From Nitrospiraceae bacterium (GTDB lineage Bacteria > Nitrospirota > Thermodesulfovibrionia > UBA6902), in the NCBI GenBank assembly GCA_003599275.1, contig QZJG01000023.1, forward strand, positions 1-33,694: a stretch of 33,694 bases of DNA, written 5' to 3'. The notes beneath the pieces are model-generated. The model did not search any database and had not been told where the DNA came from. It saw nothing but the letters and a program-made list of their open reading frames with translations. Position numbers and translations under genes: made by a program. Numbering within the stretch: position 1 is the stretch's first letter; each line of letters begins with the position of its first letter. Shown here piece by piece: positions 16,374 through 23,268 of the stretch.

Positions 16374-16403
16374 ACTATACCATGTAGCAGACGCTATGGT
16401 CAA
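16374..16403 (-). promoter_or_regulatory. Sigma-70-type promoter of the slt-nadA-cyclase operon (probable leaderless start)
   Basis: On the minus strand, TTGACC (16403-16398) and TATAGT (16379-16374) are 18 bp apart, and the -10 is preceded by TGG. Only six bases separate the -10 from the ATG at 16367. Transcription would start at or next to the A of that ATG, so there is no room for a ribosome binding site. Confidence 0.6.
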
Positions 16404-16582
16404 TTTGAAATTTGGCGTTTTCACTGATATATATATCGGAATTTTTAAGCATTTCTTTTAGCGGACGTTCTCTTCTCTGAATTATCTTTGTTATAATCCC
16501 TTGCCGGAGATTTCTGATCGCAGACTTCAGCATGTATTTGCGGGATAAATATCCGGAAGCTGATATAATCAAGGTTGAAAAA

Positions 16583-17890
16583 ATGGCTAAACCGATTATT
16601 GCAATTGTTGGAAGACCGAATGTAGGCAAGTCCACGCTCTTTAACAGGATGGTCAGGGAAAGACGCGCGGTCATAGAAGACTTCCCCGGAATAACGAGGG
16701 ACCGGCTTTACGGGACCGCTGAATGGGAGGGCAGATCATTCCTTGTCGTGGATACGGGCGGGTTCCAGCATGAAACCGGGGACATCATGAGAGAAGTGAA
16801 GGGACAGGTGTTCGCGGCGGTCGAAGAGGCGGACGTTGTCATCTTACTGCTGGACTCGGAGAGCGGGCCTCAACCGTCCGATGCCGAGCTTATAAATATG
16901 CTCAGGAAGTACGGCAAAAAAGTCTTTTACGCGGTCAACAAGATTGACAGCCCTAAAAAAGAAAAGAGTATGCTTTATGATTTTTACTCCCTCGGCGTCG
17001 AGCTGTTCCCGGTATCCGCGCTGAACGGTTACGGATATGATGATCTTATGGACGGCATCGCCTCCCTCCTGCCCGTGGTCCTGGAAGAAGAGACCCGTTA
17101 TCCGAGGATCGCGATAGTGGGCAGACCGAACGTGGGCAAATCCACACTCGTCAATTCCCTTCTCGGCAAAAACAGGATGATCGTCAGTCCTGTACCGGGA
17201 ACAACAAGGGATGCGGTGGACTCCGTCTGCTCGTATTACGGAAGAAGATATGTAATTGTGGATACCGCCGGTATACGCAGGAAGGGCAAGATGGCAGAGA
17301 CCGTTGAGCGATATTCATTTATGAGGACTTTAAAGAATATCGAAGACAGCGATGTCGTGCTCATAGTGCTTGACGCCTCCGAAGGGGTCCTCGAACTGGA
17401 CCAGAAGATTGCCGGCCTTGTTTATAACGCGAAAAAAGGCGCGCTCCTGCTTCTGAATAAATGGGACATTGTGGACAAGGAAACCATGTCTTCGAAGGAA
17501 GCGGAGGAGCAGGTTTATCAGAAGCTGTGGTTCATGAGGTACGCACCGGTCTTAACAATATCAGCCTTGAGCAAACAGCGGGTCACTAAAGTGTTTTCCA
17601 TGATTGACGAAATCATTACCGAGGGGGCCAGGAGGATCGGCACGCATGAGTTGAATGAATTCCTCGGCGAGGTCCTTTCAGCCAAAGAGCTTCCCCTGTA
17701 TAAGGGCAAGCGGATCAAGATACATTATATTACACAGATAAAGACCAGTCCCCCGGGGTTCGTGGTTTTTACCAACTACAAAGAGGGGATGAAAGAGCAG
17801 TATATCAAATTTCTTGAAAACCAGTTGAGGAAGCGTTTTTCCTTTAAAGGGGTCCCGATAGGAATTTTTGTCAGACAGAAACAGAGGTAA
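16583..17890 (+). CDS. der: Ribosome biogenesis GTPase Der (EngA)
   Basis: A 435-residue protein with two tandem GTPase domains and a C-terminal KH-like domain, required for 50S subunit maturation. Walker A motifs GRPNVGKSTLFN (near 10-21) and GRPNVGKSTLVN (near 180), DTGG and DTAG switch II motifs, and NKID and NKWD base-recognition motifs are all seen. The ATG at 16583 was chosen because MAKPIIAIVGRPN is the standard Der N-terminus and AAGG precedes it; a start at 16532 would add 17 unrelated residues. TATAAT boxes at 16492-16497 and 16564-16569 are candidate -10 elements. YihY begins 2 bp after its stop. Confidence 0.97.
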   Translation: MAKPIIAIVGRPNVGKSTLFNRMVRERRAVIEDFPGITRDRLYGTAEWEGRSFLVVDTGGFQHETGDIMREVKGQVFAAVEEADVVILLLDSESGPQPSDAELINMLRKYGKKVFYAVNKIDSPKKEKSMLYDFYSLGVELFPVSALNGYGYDDLMDGIASLLPVVLEEETRYPRIAIVGRPNVGKSTLVNSLLGKNRMIVSPVPGTTRDAVDSVCSYYGRRYVIVDTAGIRRKGKMAETVERYSFMRTLKNIEDSDVVLIVLDASEGVLELDQKIAGLVYNAKKGALLLLNKWDIVDKETMSSKEAEEQVYQKLWFMRYAPVLTISALSKQRVTKVFSMIDEIITEGARRIGTHELNEFLGEVLSAKELPLYKGKRIKIHYITQIKTSPPGFVVFTNYKEGMKEQYIKFLENQLRKRFSFKGVPIGIFVRQKQR

Positions 17891-17892
17891 CA

Positions 17893-18702
17893 ATGTATCT
17901 CTTTAAGGTGTTCGGCAGGAGCCTGACTGCATTTTTCAAAGACGACTGCTTTTATCTGGCGGCTTCAATCGCTTATTTCCTCATAGTCTCCCTTGTCCCT
18001 CTAAGCCTTTTGATTATCGCCCTTTACGGGCATATTATGGGAGAGAATGTAGAGGTATACCGCTATTCCCTTTCAAGGCTGATGAATTTCTTCCCGTCGG
18101 TAACGTCGGAAATTACGGACGAGCTCAGAGATATCATCACATACAAGGGAATAAGCTGGATAACGTTATTTATCTACGGGTTCCTCTCTATCCAGTTGTT
18201 CTATTCCATGGAGCGGGCGATGAACGTGATTTTCAGGGTCCCCCGGAGGAGGCACTTTCTGTTATTCATATTCTGGACTGTCATTATCGTTACCCTCGTC
18301 ATAATCTTCCTGTTTCTTTCATTTACGCTCAGTTCATTCCTGGGCGCATTCAGGGAATACCCTATGAATATCTTCGGCGTCGCGATAGGGTATAAGGCGG
18401 GGATATTTTTGAAGTACATCGCCCCTTTTCTTCTGGTCCTTTCAATATTTACTGCCGTATTCAAGATTGTCCCCAGGGTGAAGGTGGCCTTGCGGGACGC
18501 CTTAGCGGGCGCGCTCCTTGTTACAGTCCTCTGGGAGCTGGCCAAGCACTTTTTTACATGGACAGTCAAAAACATGTCCTACATAGGGACGATATACGGC
18601 TCGCTGTCTACTTTTATCCTGTTTCTCCTCTGGATGTATTATATCTCGTGTATATTCCTTCTTGGCGGGGAGTTCGTTAAGAATTTGAGCGGGAGGTCAT
18701 AA
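17893..18702 (+). CDS. YihY/UPF0761-family inner-membrane protein
   Basis: A 269-residue membrane protein with about six hydrophobic segments, from the family once called ribonuclease BN (a misnomer for the Escherichia coli homologue). Family features are AASIAYFLIVSLVPLSLLIIA near the N-terminus, WITLFIYGFLSIQLFYSMERAMNVIF in the middle, and GALLVTVLWELAKHFFTW followed by YGSLSTFILFLLWMYYISCIFLLGGEF. The real function is not settled; transport or envelope roles have been proposed. It follows der by 2 bp and overlaps the small downstream gene by one base, so the three genes form one unit. Confidence 0.9.
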   Translation: MYLFKVFGRSLTAFFKDDCFYLAASIAYFLIVSLVPLSLLIIALYGHIMGENVEVYRYSLSRLMNFFPSVTSEITDELRDIITYKGISWITLFIYGFLSIQLFYSMERAMNVIFRVPRRRHFLLFIFWTVIIVTLVIIFLFLSFTLSSFLGAFREYPMNIFGVAIGYKAGIFLKYIAPFLLVLSIFTAVFKIVPRVKVALRDALAGALLVTVLWELAKHFFTWTVKNMSYIGTIYGSLSTFILFLLWMYYISCIFLLGGEFVKNLSGRS

Positions 18703-18917
18703 TGCAGGAGCTGATCGGCAAAGAAGTAAATGTCTATACATCCGAGACGGTATACCGGGGCATCCTGATCGAGATAGGGGAAAGCGAGATATATCTGCAA
18801 TCGGAGAGCGGATGGATTGTAATCCCGGTCGAGAAGGTTGCCGATATCAGTCGTATTATCCTGAAAACGGCAGTTATATCCGCAGATTTCACAGATGAAG
18901 ACAATGATATAAATTAA
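18702..18917 (+). CDS. Small protein with possible LSm-like beta-barrel fold
   Basis: A 71-residue protein I cannot name. Its first 50 residues alternate short strands in an order reminiscent of Sm/LSm proteins: LIGKEVNVYT, VYRGILIEIGESEIYLQS, WIVIPVEKVADI. The pattern GKxVxVYT...YRGxLxEIGE resembles other small bacterial Sm-like or PRC-like domains. The last 15 residues are acidic. The ATG overlaps the stop of the yihY-like gene (TAATG), with GGGAGG just ahead, so its translation is coupled. It could bind RNA or another protein; the fold call rests only on the strand pattern. Confidence 0.7.
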   Translation: MQELIGKEVNVYTSETVYRGILIEIGESEIYLQSESGWIVIPVEKVADISRIILKTAVISADFTDEDNDIN

Positions 18918-19021
18918 AAGGCATAATTGTTTATTCACCCAGAAGGTAAAGACAAAAGCTGATTAAGTGTTTAATAAATCTGTGGATAAATGCTTTTTTT
19001 AGGATTATGTGATCCGGATTG

Positions 19022-19051
19022 TTGACTCGCCAAAAGTTATTTTGTTATCTT
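19022..19051 (+). promoter_or_regulatory. Promoter ahead of the cyclic-di-GMP riboswitch
   Basis: TTGACT (19022-19027) and TATCTT (19046-19051) are 18 bp apart. Transcription would begin near 19058, a few bases before the first paired base of the aptamer at 19061. The close fit to the aptamer start supports the call more than the modest -10 does. Confidence 0.5.
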
Positions 19052-19060
19052 AAATAAAAG

Positions 19061-19147
19061 GAAATCTGAAAAGGGCAATTCCATCGAGAGATGGAAGCGC
19101 AAAGTCACCGGTCAAACTGATCTTCGACAGCGGGATTGCCAGATTTC
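19061..19147 (+). promoter_or_regulatory. Cyclic-di-GMP-I (GEMM-I) riboswitch aptamer
   Basis: The sequence shows the GEMM-I layout: AGGGCAA, then hairpin TTCCATC-GAGA-GATGGAA with a GNRA loop (19079-19096), then GCGCAAAGTCACCGG, a short third helix, and AGCGGGATTGCC. GGCAAT (19074-19079) pairs with ATTGCC (19135-19140), and an outer 8-bp helix GAAATCTG/CAGATTTC (19061-19068 with 19140-19147) closes it; the base at 19140 is used by one or the other. The second G of AGGGCA corresponds to G20 of the Vibrio Vc2 aptamer; variants with A there prefer cAMP-GMP, so cyclic-di-GMP is the predicted ligand. The third helix is unusually short and lacks an evident tetraloop receptor. It lies just upstream of the unknown exported protein gene. 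Confidence 0.85.
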
Positions 19148-19199
19148 GACACAGACTGCAACCCGCCGGACTTGAAAGCATGCCCTTACAGAGTTAAGG
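19130..19199 (+). promoter_or_regulatory. Probable riboswitch expression platform
   Basis: GCGGGATTGC (19130-19139), the 3' side of the aptamer core, can pair with GCAACCCGC (19158-19166) with a single bulge. This helix excludes the closed aptamer, so ligand binding would decide between them. Further on, CCTTA (19184-19188) pairs with TAAGG (19195-19199) just before the GTG start at 19202 and would hide the only AAGG there. No T-run follows either helix, so control of translation is more likely than termination. This is inferred from pairing by eye. Confidence 0.55.
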
Positions 19200-19201
19200 T
19201 T

Positions 19202-20194
19202 GTGGTCAGAATCAGAAAGAATACCGGCAATAATATCTTCAGCAGATACCTTGGAGAAAAACCAGTCCCGTTTTTTTGCCGGGCCACACCGGTATTTGTG
19301 CTGTTTGCCGCCTTCCTGTTGGTCCCCTGTTTCAACAGCCTCCATGCCGACCAGAAGGTGCCTGCCCCGAATCCGGTGTATTACAGGGGAGAGCCGTTAA
19401 TACCACTTGAGCATGGAGAAGTGGTATTCCACTGTAATGAAAAAAGTCCCAACAGGATTTACATCATAGGGATGAGCCACAGGGACACTTTTACCTTTGC
19501 AAATGGTGGCAATACGGTGAAATCCCAGGTTGAAGCCTACAGGATCGGCGAATGGCTGATCCGGAATGAAGGCCTGGAGATACTTTTACCCGAAGGCTTT
19601 TTTTCCAGAGCGGAGGGCGACAAGAAAGAAGACTTGCTTAAGACTGTTACATTAGTGGAAAGCGACCGGAAGGGTCCGTTTGACAACAAAACCCTGGAAG
19701 AGAAATTAGGAGACGACAGTATCTATCTGAATGCGGAGATGCTGCTGACCGAAAGCTATAATATAAAAAGTCTTCAGGTCGAAGATGCCGGTTTTTACAA
19801 TGCGGTCAGGACAGAGATGGCCCTGCTGGAGAAGTCCAGGGACAATGTATATGAATACCTTTTTATAAGATCGGGCGTGAATTACCTTCAGGAAAGAAGA
19901 ACTGCCGCCATGCTGCAGAAGATACCGGATGTCGTTGATTGCGAATACAGGGAAGGACGGATTAAAAATAAAAGGGCGATTTTTACTATCGGGTTGAGCC
20001 ATATACCGGGGATAATTAAATACCTGAAGGATAAGCGGATAGCAATCTCTTCCCCTGCCTTTACTTCATTTAATGATTATTTATCGGAAGTGAATCTTCT
20101 GGAAAAAGATTTCGGTGTTACGATAATCATACCCAGGACCCTGGCGGACAACAGGGACATACCGAAATTAACGAGCCTGGACAATATCCGATAG
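19202..20194 (+). CDS. Exported or membrane-anchored protein of unknown function under c-di-GMP riboswitch control
   Basis: About 330 residues from a GTG at 19202. The open frame runs back to 19136 inside the aptamer, but a start there would sit in the riboswitch, so 19202 is preferred. Its drawback is that AAGG lies only two bases away. A hydrophobic segment (PVFVLFAAFLLVPCFNSL) then HADQ looks like a signal or anchor about 30 residues in. The mature part has RIYIIGMSHRDTF, EILLPEGFF and, near the end, FTIGLSHIPGIIKYLKD. These histidine- and glutamate-bearing pieces faintly recall the TraB/GumN-like fold, but I do not claim membership. It is followed by a hairpin that terminates the opposite strand. 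It is probably an envelope protein tied to the biofilm switch. Confidence 0.7.
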   Translation: MVRIRKNTGNNIFSRYLGEKPVPFFCRATPVFVLFAAFLLVPCFNSLHADQKVPAPNPVYYRGEPLIPLEHGEVVFHCNEKSPNRIYIIGMSHRDTFTFANGGNTVKSQVEAYRIGEWLIRNEGLEILLPEGFFSRAEGDKKEDLLKTVTLVESDRKGPFDNKTLEEKLGDDSIYLNAEMLLTESYNIKSLQVEDAGFYNAVRTEMALLEKSRDNVYEYLFIRSGVNYLQERRTAAMLQKIPDVVDCEYREGRIKNKRAIFTIGLSHIPGIIKYLKDKRIAISSPAFTSFNDYLSEVNLLEKDFGVTIIIPRTLADNRDIPKLTSLDNIR

Positions 20195-20201
20195 GCGTCA
20201 T

Positions 20202-20237
20202 AAAAAAACGGGCAGCCGGGTTGCGGCCCGGCTGCCC
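20202..20237 (-). terminator. Intrinsic terminator of the PRC-barrel gene (minus strand)
   Basis: A perfect 11-bp GC-rich stem, GGGCAGCCGGG (20210-20220) with CCCGGCTGCCC (20227-20237), and a six-base loop. On the minus strand it is followed by seven Ts (20208-20202). It lies 20 bp past the stop of the minus-strand gene. On the plus strand no T-run follows, so it would not be an efficient terminator for the riboswitch gene. Confidence 0.88.
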
Positions 20238-20256
20238 TGAATGAAAGAGGGACATT

Positions 20257-20763
20257 TTAATACATCGGTTTCTCTTTTTCCATGCCTTTTTCTCTCTCCA
20301 TCATATCTCTTTCCATCACGCCTTCCTTCCAGTAAGGCTGAACGCCGTAGAACCTGTAAGTATCTTCGGTCCATTGACGGTTGCTCATGTCCGGCCATTT
20401 ATTTTTTTCAAAATTCGGGGCCGATGCCAGCTTGTCTTTGCTGATGTCGAGGACCAGATTTTTCTCATCTTTAAAGGACAGCGCATTTATGGGCACAGGT
20501 ATCAGCTTTTCGCCGATCCCCAGCATTCCGCCGCTGGCCAGGATCGCAAATGAAATCCTGTTGTCCCGCGTGTCAAATGTGAGGTCCGTGATCTTGCCCA
20601 GGTTTTCTCCCTGAAGGTTCTTGACCGTCGCTCCTATAATGTTAGTGGCCCTGTTTGTCGCCGCACCCTTCTCGCTCGTCATCTTTCCGGCGGCATACGC
20701 ATTCGTCAGCGCCAGGCCCAGGGTCATCATACTGATCAGTATCATAATTGATATCTTTCTCAT
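20257..20763 (-). CDS. Periplasmic PRC-barrel domain protein
   Basis: A 168-residue protein with a signal peptide (hydrophobic 5-20, cleavage near AYAAG) and one PRC-barrel domain (about 40-110: NIIGATVKNLQGENLGKITDLTFD, then FAILASGGMLGIGEKLIPVPINAL). PRC-barrels are beta-barrels best known from photosynthetic reaction centre subunit H and RimM. Secreted ones occur widely in environmental bacteria with no settled role. The last 25 residues are charged and Met-rich (KEGVMERDMMEREKG and on). The ATG has GAGGAGG ahead of it. A promoter and a strong terminator make it a single-gene unit. Confidence 0.88.
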   Translation of the reverse strand: MRKISIMILISMMTLGLALTNAYAAGKMTSEKGAATNRATNIIGATVKNLQGENLGKITDLTFDTRDNRISFAILASGGMLGIGEKLIPVPINALSFKDEKNLVLDISKDKLASAPNFEKNKWPDMSNRQWTEDTYRFYGVQPYWKEGVMERDMMEREKGMEKEKPMY

Positions 20764-20961
20764 TTTTTCCTCCTCTGTGTGTGCTTGAATTTTTTACAGG
20801 GTTCAGGGTTGAATGTCCCTCTATTGCCGTGCGAAGTTTTGTTCACCTCCCTCTCTAAAGGCTCTGCTAACGGACTGCTTTATCTTTTCCTCCGGCATAT
20901 TTTTATAACCGGCCACACGCGCATGATCATATCCGCATGTTCACCGCTAACTTAATGAACA

Positions 20962-20989
20962 ATTATCACAATCATGAATGCTTGTCAAT
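20962..20989 (-). promoter_or_regulatory. Sigma-70-type promoter of the PRC-barrel gene
   Basis: On the minus strand, TTGACA (20989-20984) is a perfect -35 and GATAAT (20967-20962), 16 bp on, matches the -10 at five of six bases. The transcript would have a leader of roughly 190 bases, which could allow extra control. Confidence 0.6.
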
Positions 20990-21059
20990 ACCATGACCTG
21001 TTGCAGATTGCAGTGATAAGGTTACGGGATTGTGTTTAGACCTGATTAATTATCAGGGG

Positions 21060-21089
21060 TTGAGTGCCGTCCCGGAAAAATGATATTAT
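21060..21089 (+). promoter_or_regulatory. Sigma-70-type promoter of the Lys-rich small gene
   Basis: TTGAGT (21060-21065) and TATTAT (21084-21089), 18 bp apart, match the consensus at four and five positions. AAAGGAG follows at 21108-21114 and the ATG at 21125. Confidence 0.55.
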
Positions 21090-21124
21090 TCTAAATCTGA
21101 ATTTCAGAAAAGGAGAGAACGAAT

Positions 21125-21223
21125 ATGGCAAAGTCCAAAGAGGTCAAAAAAGAGTCCAAGAAAAAACCGCAGAAGACAGCTAAAGAGAAGAAGCAGGCAA
21201 AGATAGAAAAGAGAAGAAATTAG
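21125..21223 (+). CDS. Lys-rich 32-residue basic protein
   Basis: A short gene reading MAKSKEVKKESKKKPQ and continuing as Lys/Glu/Ala-rich sequence to KIEKRRN and a TAG. About two fifths of the residues are lysine, with no hydrophobic core, so it is likely disordered or a single helix. A recognisable promoter and an AAAGGAG about ten bases before the ATG support it as a real gene despite its size. Such tails resemble the basic ends of DNA- or ribosome-binding proteins, which is only suggestive. Its stop lies 14 bp from the stop of the convergent cvfB-like gene. Confidence 0.65.
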   Translation: MAKSKEVKKESKKKPQKTAKEKKQAKIEKRRN

Positions 21224-21237
21224 TATCGGGGATTCAG

Positions 21238-22074
21238 CTATTTTTTGATGAGGCTTATTCCATTGTCTTCAATGGTAATAAGTCGTTTTTTGTAAAGAGC
21301 GCCAGTCGCCTTTTTATATGTTTTCTTGCTTACCCCGAACAAACCGTAGATGATTTCAGGCGAGCTTTTATCGGTTGCGGGAATAAATCCGCCCTGTGCC
21401 CTTAGCTTGTCGAGAATTTTTTGGGACACGTCATCGATATTTTCATAGCCTGGTTTTTGGAGGCAGAGGTCTATCTTTCCGTCATCCCGCACCTTTTTGA
21501 TGAAACCCGTTATGCGTTGCCCGTTTTTTAAAGGCTGGAACACCTCGTTTTTATAAAGTATGCCCCGGCGGGAGTTGTTGATAATGGACTTATAACCGAG
21601 ATCTGTCCGGTCGTAAATCAACAATTCCACACTTTGGCCTTCCTGGAATTCGACCGGCTGCTTATCAAGGAACTTGTCTAATTTCGAGGAAGCAACGATA
21701 CGGCGGCTCCTATCGTCGAGGTAGATGAAAACGATATAGGATTTGCCTTCTTCCATCCGCTGCTTTTGCTCCCTGAAAGGCGCTAACAAATCTTTTGGCA
21801 GGCCCCAGTCAAGGAAGGCCCCGACAGGATTGACCGCGACAACCTTCAGAAACGCAAAGTCGCCGACTACGGCGTAAGGCCGCTGAGTAGTTGCAATAAG
21901 ATGGTCTTCCGAGTCGAAAAAAATGAAGACGTCGATAATATCGCCGGTCCTGCAGTCTTCAGGCATATAACTGCGCGGCAGAAATATTTCGCCGAGCTCT
22001 TCTCCGTCGAGGTAAGCCCCGGCATCGAGTTTCCTGGTGACCTTGAGCCTGTTAAATTTTCCTGTCTCCGTCAT
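21238..22074 (-). CDS. CvfB-like S1-domain RNA-binding protein
   Basis: A 278-residue protein of the CvfB/YitL family: tandem S1-like OB domains followed by a winged helix. Seen are FNRLKVTRKLDAGAYLDG, GEIFLPRSYMPEDCRTGDIIDVFIFFDS, a second S1-like part AFLKVVAVNPVGAFLDWGLPKDLLAPF and a third GQRITGFIKKVRDDGKIDLCLQ. The C-terminal SSPEIIYGLFGVSKKTYKKATGALYKKRLI is the winged helix. The start at 22074 has GGGAG about 11 bases ahead; a longer frame to 22188 gives 38 extra residues not usual for the family. In staphylococci CvfB affects virulence gene expression and binds RNA; the role here is not known. Confidence 0.88.
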   Translation of the reverse strand: MTETGKFNRLKVTRKLDAGAYLDGEELGEIFLPRSYMPEDCRTGDIIDVFIFFDSEDHLIATTQRPYAVVGDFAFLKVVAVNPVGAFLDWGLPKDLLAPFREQKQRMEEGKSYIVFIYLDDRSRRIVASSKLDKFLDKQPVEFQEGQSVELLIYDRTDLGYKSIINNSRRGILYKNEVFQPLKNGQRITGFIKKVRDDGKIDLCLQKPGYENIDDVSQKILDKLRAQGGFIPATDKSSPEIIYGLFGVSKKTYKKATGALYKKRLITIEDNGISLIKK

Positions 22075-22264
22075 GTATACATTATCTCCCGGTCCATATG
22101 TTGTGAGAGTTGTCTGGCAGGACCGCATATGATCCGTTATCGTATGGATAAGTTTATCTTGTGCCGCTGCTTTTTCACAACTGATCAAATTAAATACCTT
22201 TACCCCCTTTCCTGAAACTGATAAAATATTTCTGCTTAAAATTATTATTTCGAGGTGAGATGTA

Positions 22265-22750
22265 ATGCCGATCTATGAATTTTACTGCGGGAAATGCAAT
22301 ACGGTTTTCAATTTCTTTTCAAAAACCGTTAATACGGAGAAAGTCCCGAATTGCCCCCATTGCAAAGACATCACATTAAACCGAAGGATGTCCCTGTTCG
22401 CCTCTGTCTCCGGCAAAAAAGGGGAGGAGGGCGCTGATATGCCCTTTGACGAGGCAAGGATTGAGAAGGCCATGTCTATGCTGGCTGATGAGGCCGGCAG
22501 GATCAGCGAGGATGACCCCCGTCAGGCAGCCGGGCTGATGAAAAAACTCTCGGACGCGACAGGCATTAATATGGGTCCTGGAATGGAGGAGGCCCTGAGA
22601 CGACTGGAACGAGGGGAAGACCCGGACAAGATAGAGGAGGAGATGGGTGATGTCCTTGAGAGAGAGGAGCCGTTTATTATTGAAGGGAAGGGAAGGGCTG
22701 GAAGCAGAAAGCCCTCGCCGAAGATTGATGAGACCCTGTATGAACTTTAG
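22265..22750 (+). CDS. FmdB-family zinc ribbon protein
   Basis: A 161-residue protein beginning with the FmdB-type zinc ribbon MPIYEFYCGKC, with C8/C11 and C30/C33 as metal ligands. The rest is mostly charged helix (MSMLADEAGRISEDDPRQAAGLMKKLSDATG, then MEEALRRLERGEDPDKIEEEMGD), longer than the 70-110 residues of simple FmdB proteins. AGGTGAG precedes the ATG. FmdB proteins are called putative regulators, but direct evidence is thin. The PilZ gene follows after 66 bp. Confidence 0.88.
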   Translation: MPIYEFYCGKCNTVFNFFSKTVNTEKVPNCPHCKDITLNRRMSLFASVSGKKGEEGADMPFDEARIEKAMSMLADEAGRISEDDPRQAAGLMKKLSDATGINMGPGMEEALRRLERGEDPDKIEEEMGDVLEREEPFIIEGKGRAGSRKPSPKIDETLYEL

Positions 22751-22816
22751 AAACAATATAATAAATTACGTACTGTTTGATATAATGAATAAAAATTTTC
22801 AGGGCCGGGACATTAA

Positions 22817-23131
22817 ATGGAAAAGAGAAATGCAAAGAGAATAGTAGGCGGCTATAAAGCCGAGATAATTTATGAGGGCAAAAGTTATGAAGGAATTATA
22901 GACGATCTCTCTGAAACCGGCGTAGGCCTGCTGACCGGCCCGCTTGAGGACCCTTTGGAGGTTGCGCCGGGAATGACTCTCGAATTGAGGTTCCATCCCC
23001 TGTCAGGGGAAATGATTATCTTGCAGTGCAGGGTCAAATGGCTGCAGAAGGCCCCGCCCCACGGATTAAAGATGAAGATGGGGCTTGAAATTTTAAATCC
23101 GCCGTGGGACATGAGCGGATCATTTCTTTAG
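22817..23131 (+). CDS. PilZ-domain cyclic-di-GMP receptor
   Basis: A 104-residue single PilZ domain. The two binding motifs are present: R4-N-A-K-R8 (RxxxR) and DLSETG (D/NxSxxG) at about 31-36. Strands such as GMTLELRFHP and LQCRVKWLQKA complete the barrel. It should bind cyclic-di-GMP and change the activity of a partner. TATAAT at 22781-22786 is a candidate -10, without a clear -35. The stop codon TAG is part of the TTAG that borders the inserted palindromic element at 23132-23268, so the element sits directly at the end of the gene. Confidence 0.9.
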   Translation: MEKRNAKRIVGGYKAEIIYEGKSYEGIIDDLSETGVGLLTGPLEDPLEVAPGMTLELRFHPLSGEMIILQCRVKWLQKAPPHGLKMKMGLEILNPPWDMSGSFL

Positions 23132-23268
23132 CAGGCTGCTGAAAAAGTATTTGGGCTGTCATTGCGAACGAAGTGAAGCAATCCGCTTCTATATTAATCA
23201 AAGTTGAGATTGCTTCGTCACTACCGTTCCTCGCAATGACATTGAAAACCGACTTTTTCAGCAGCCTG
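23132..23268. mobile_element. Nested palindromic MITE-like element, copy 2 (complete)
   Basis: A 137-bp non-coding element with 17-bp perfect terminal inverted repeats (CAGGCTGCTGAAAAAGT at the left, its complement at the right) and an inner pair TGTCATTGCGA...AAGCAATC / GATTGCTTCG...CGCAATGACA. It is flanked on both sides by TTAG (23128-23131 and 23269-23272), which looks like a 4-bp target duplication. Copy 1 at the window start has nearly the same sequence. It has no transposase, so it would need one supplied from elsewhere. As RNA it would form a long hairpin after the PilZ gene. Confidence 0.82.

Larger units (their letters stand above)
20764..21124. other. Divergent regulatory spacer between PRC-barrel gene and Lys-rich small gene
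   Basis: No gene is supported. It holds a minus-strand promoter (20962-20989) with a long leader of about 190 bases before the PRC-barrel gene, and a plus-strand promoter (21060-21089) for the small Lys-rich gene. The long minus-strand leader contains an unconvincing 25-codon frame beginning MPEEKIKQ, with no ribosome binding site. Confidence 0.5.

Noticed and set aside
19136-19201. Start of the unknown exported protein at TTG 19136.
   Set aside because: This codon is inside the riboswitch aptamer; translation from it would conflict with the fold.
20830-20920. A 25-codon minus-strand frame (MPEEKIKQ and on) in the leader of the PRC-barrel gene.
   Set aside because: No ribosome binding site and no recognisable feature; kept only as a note in the spacer entry.
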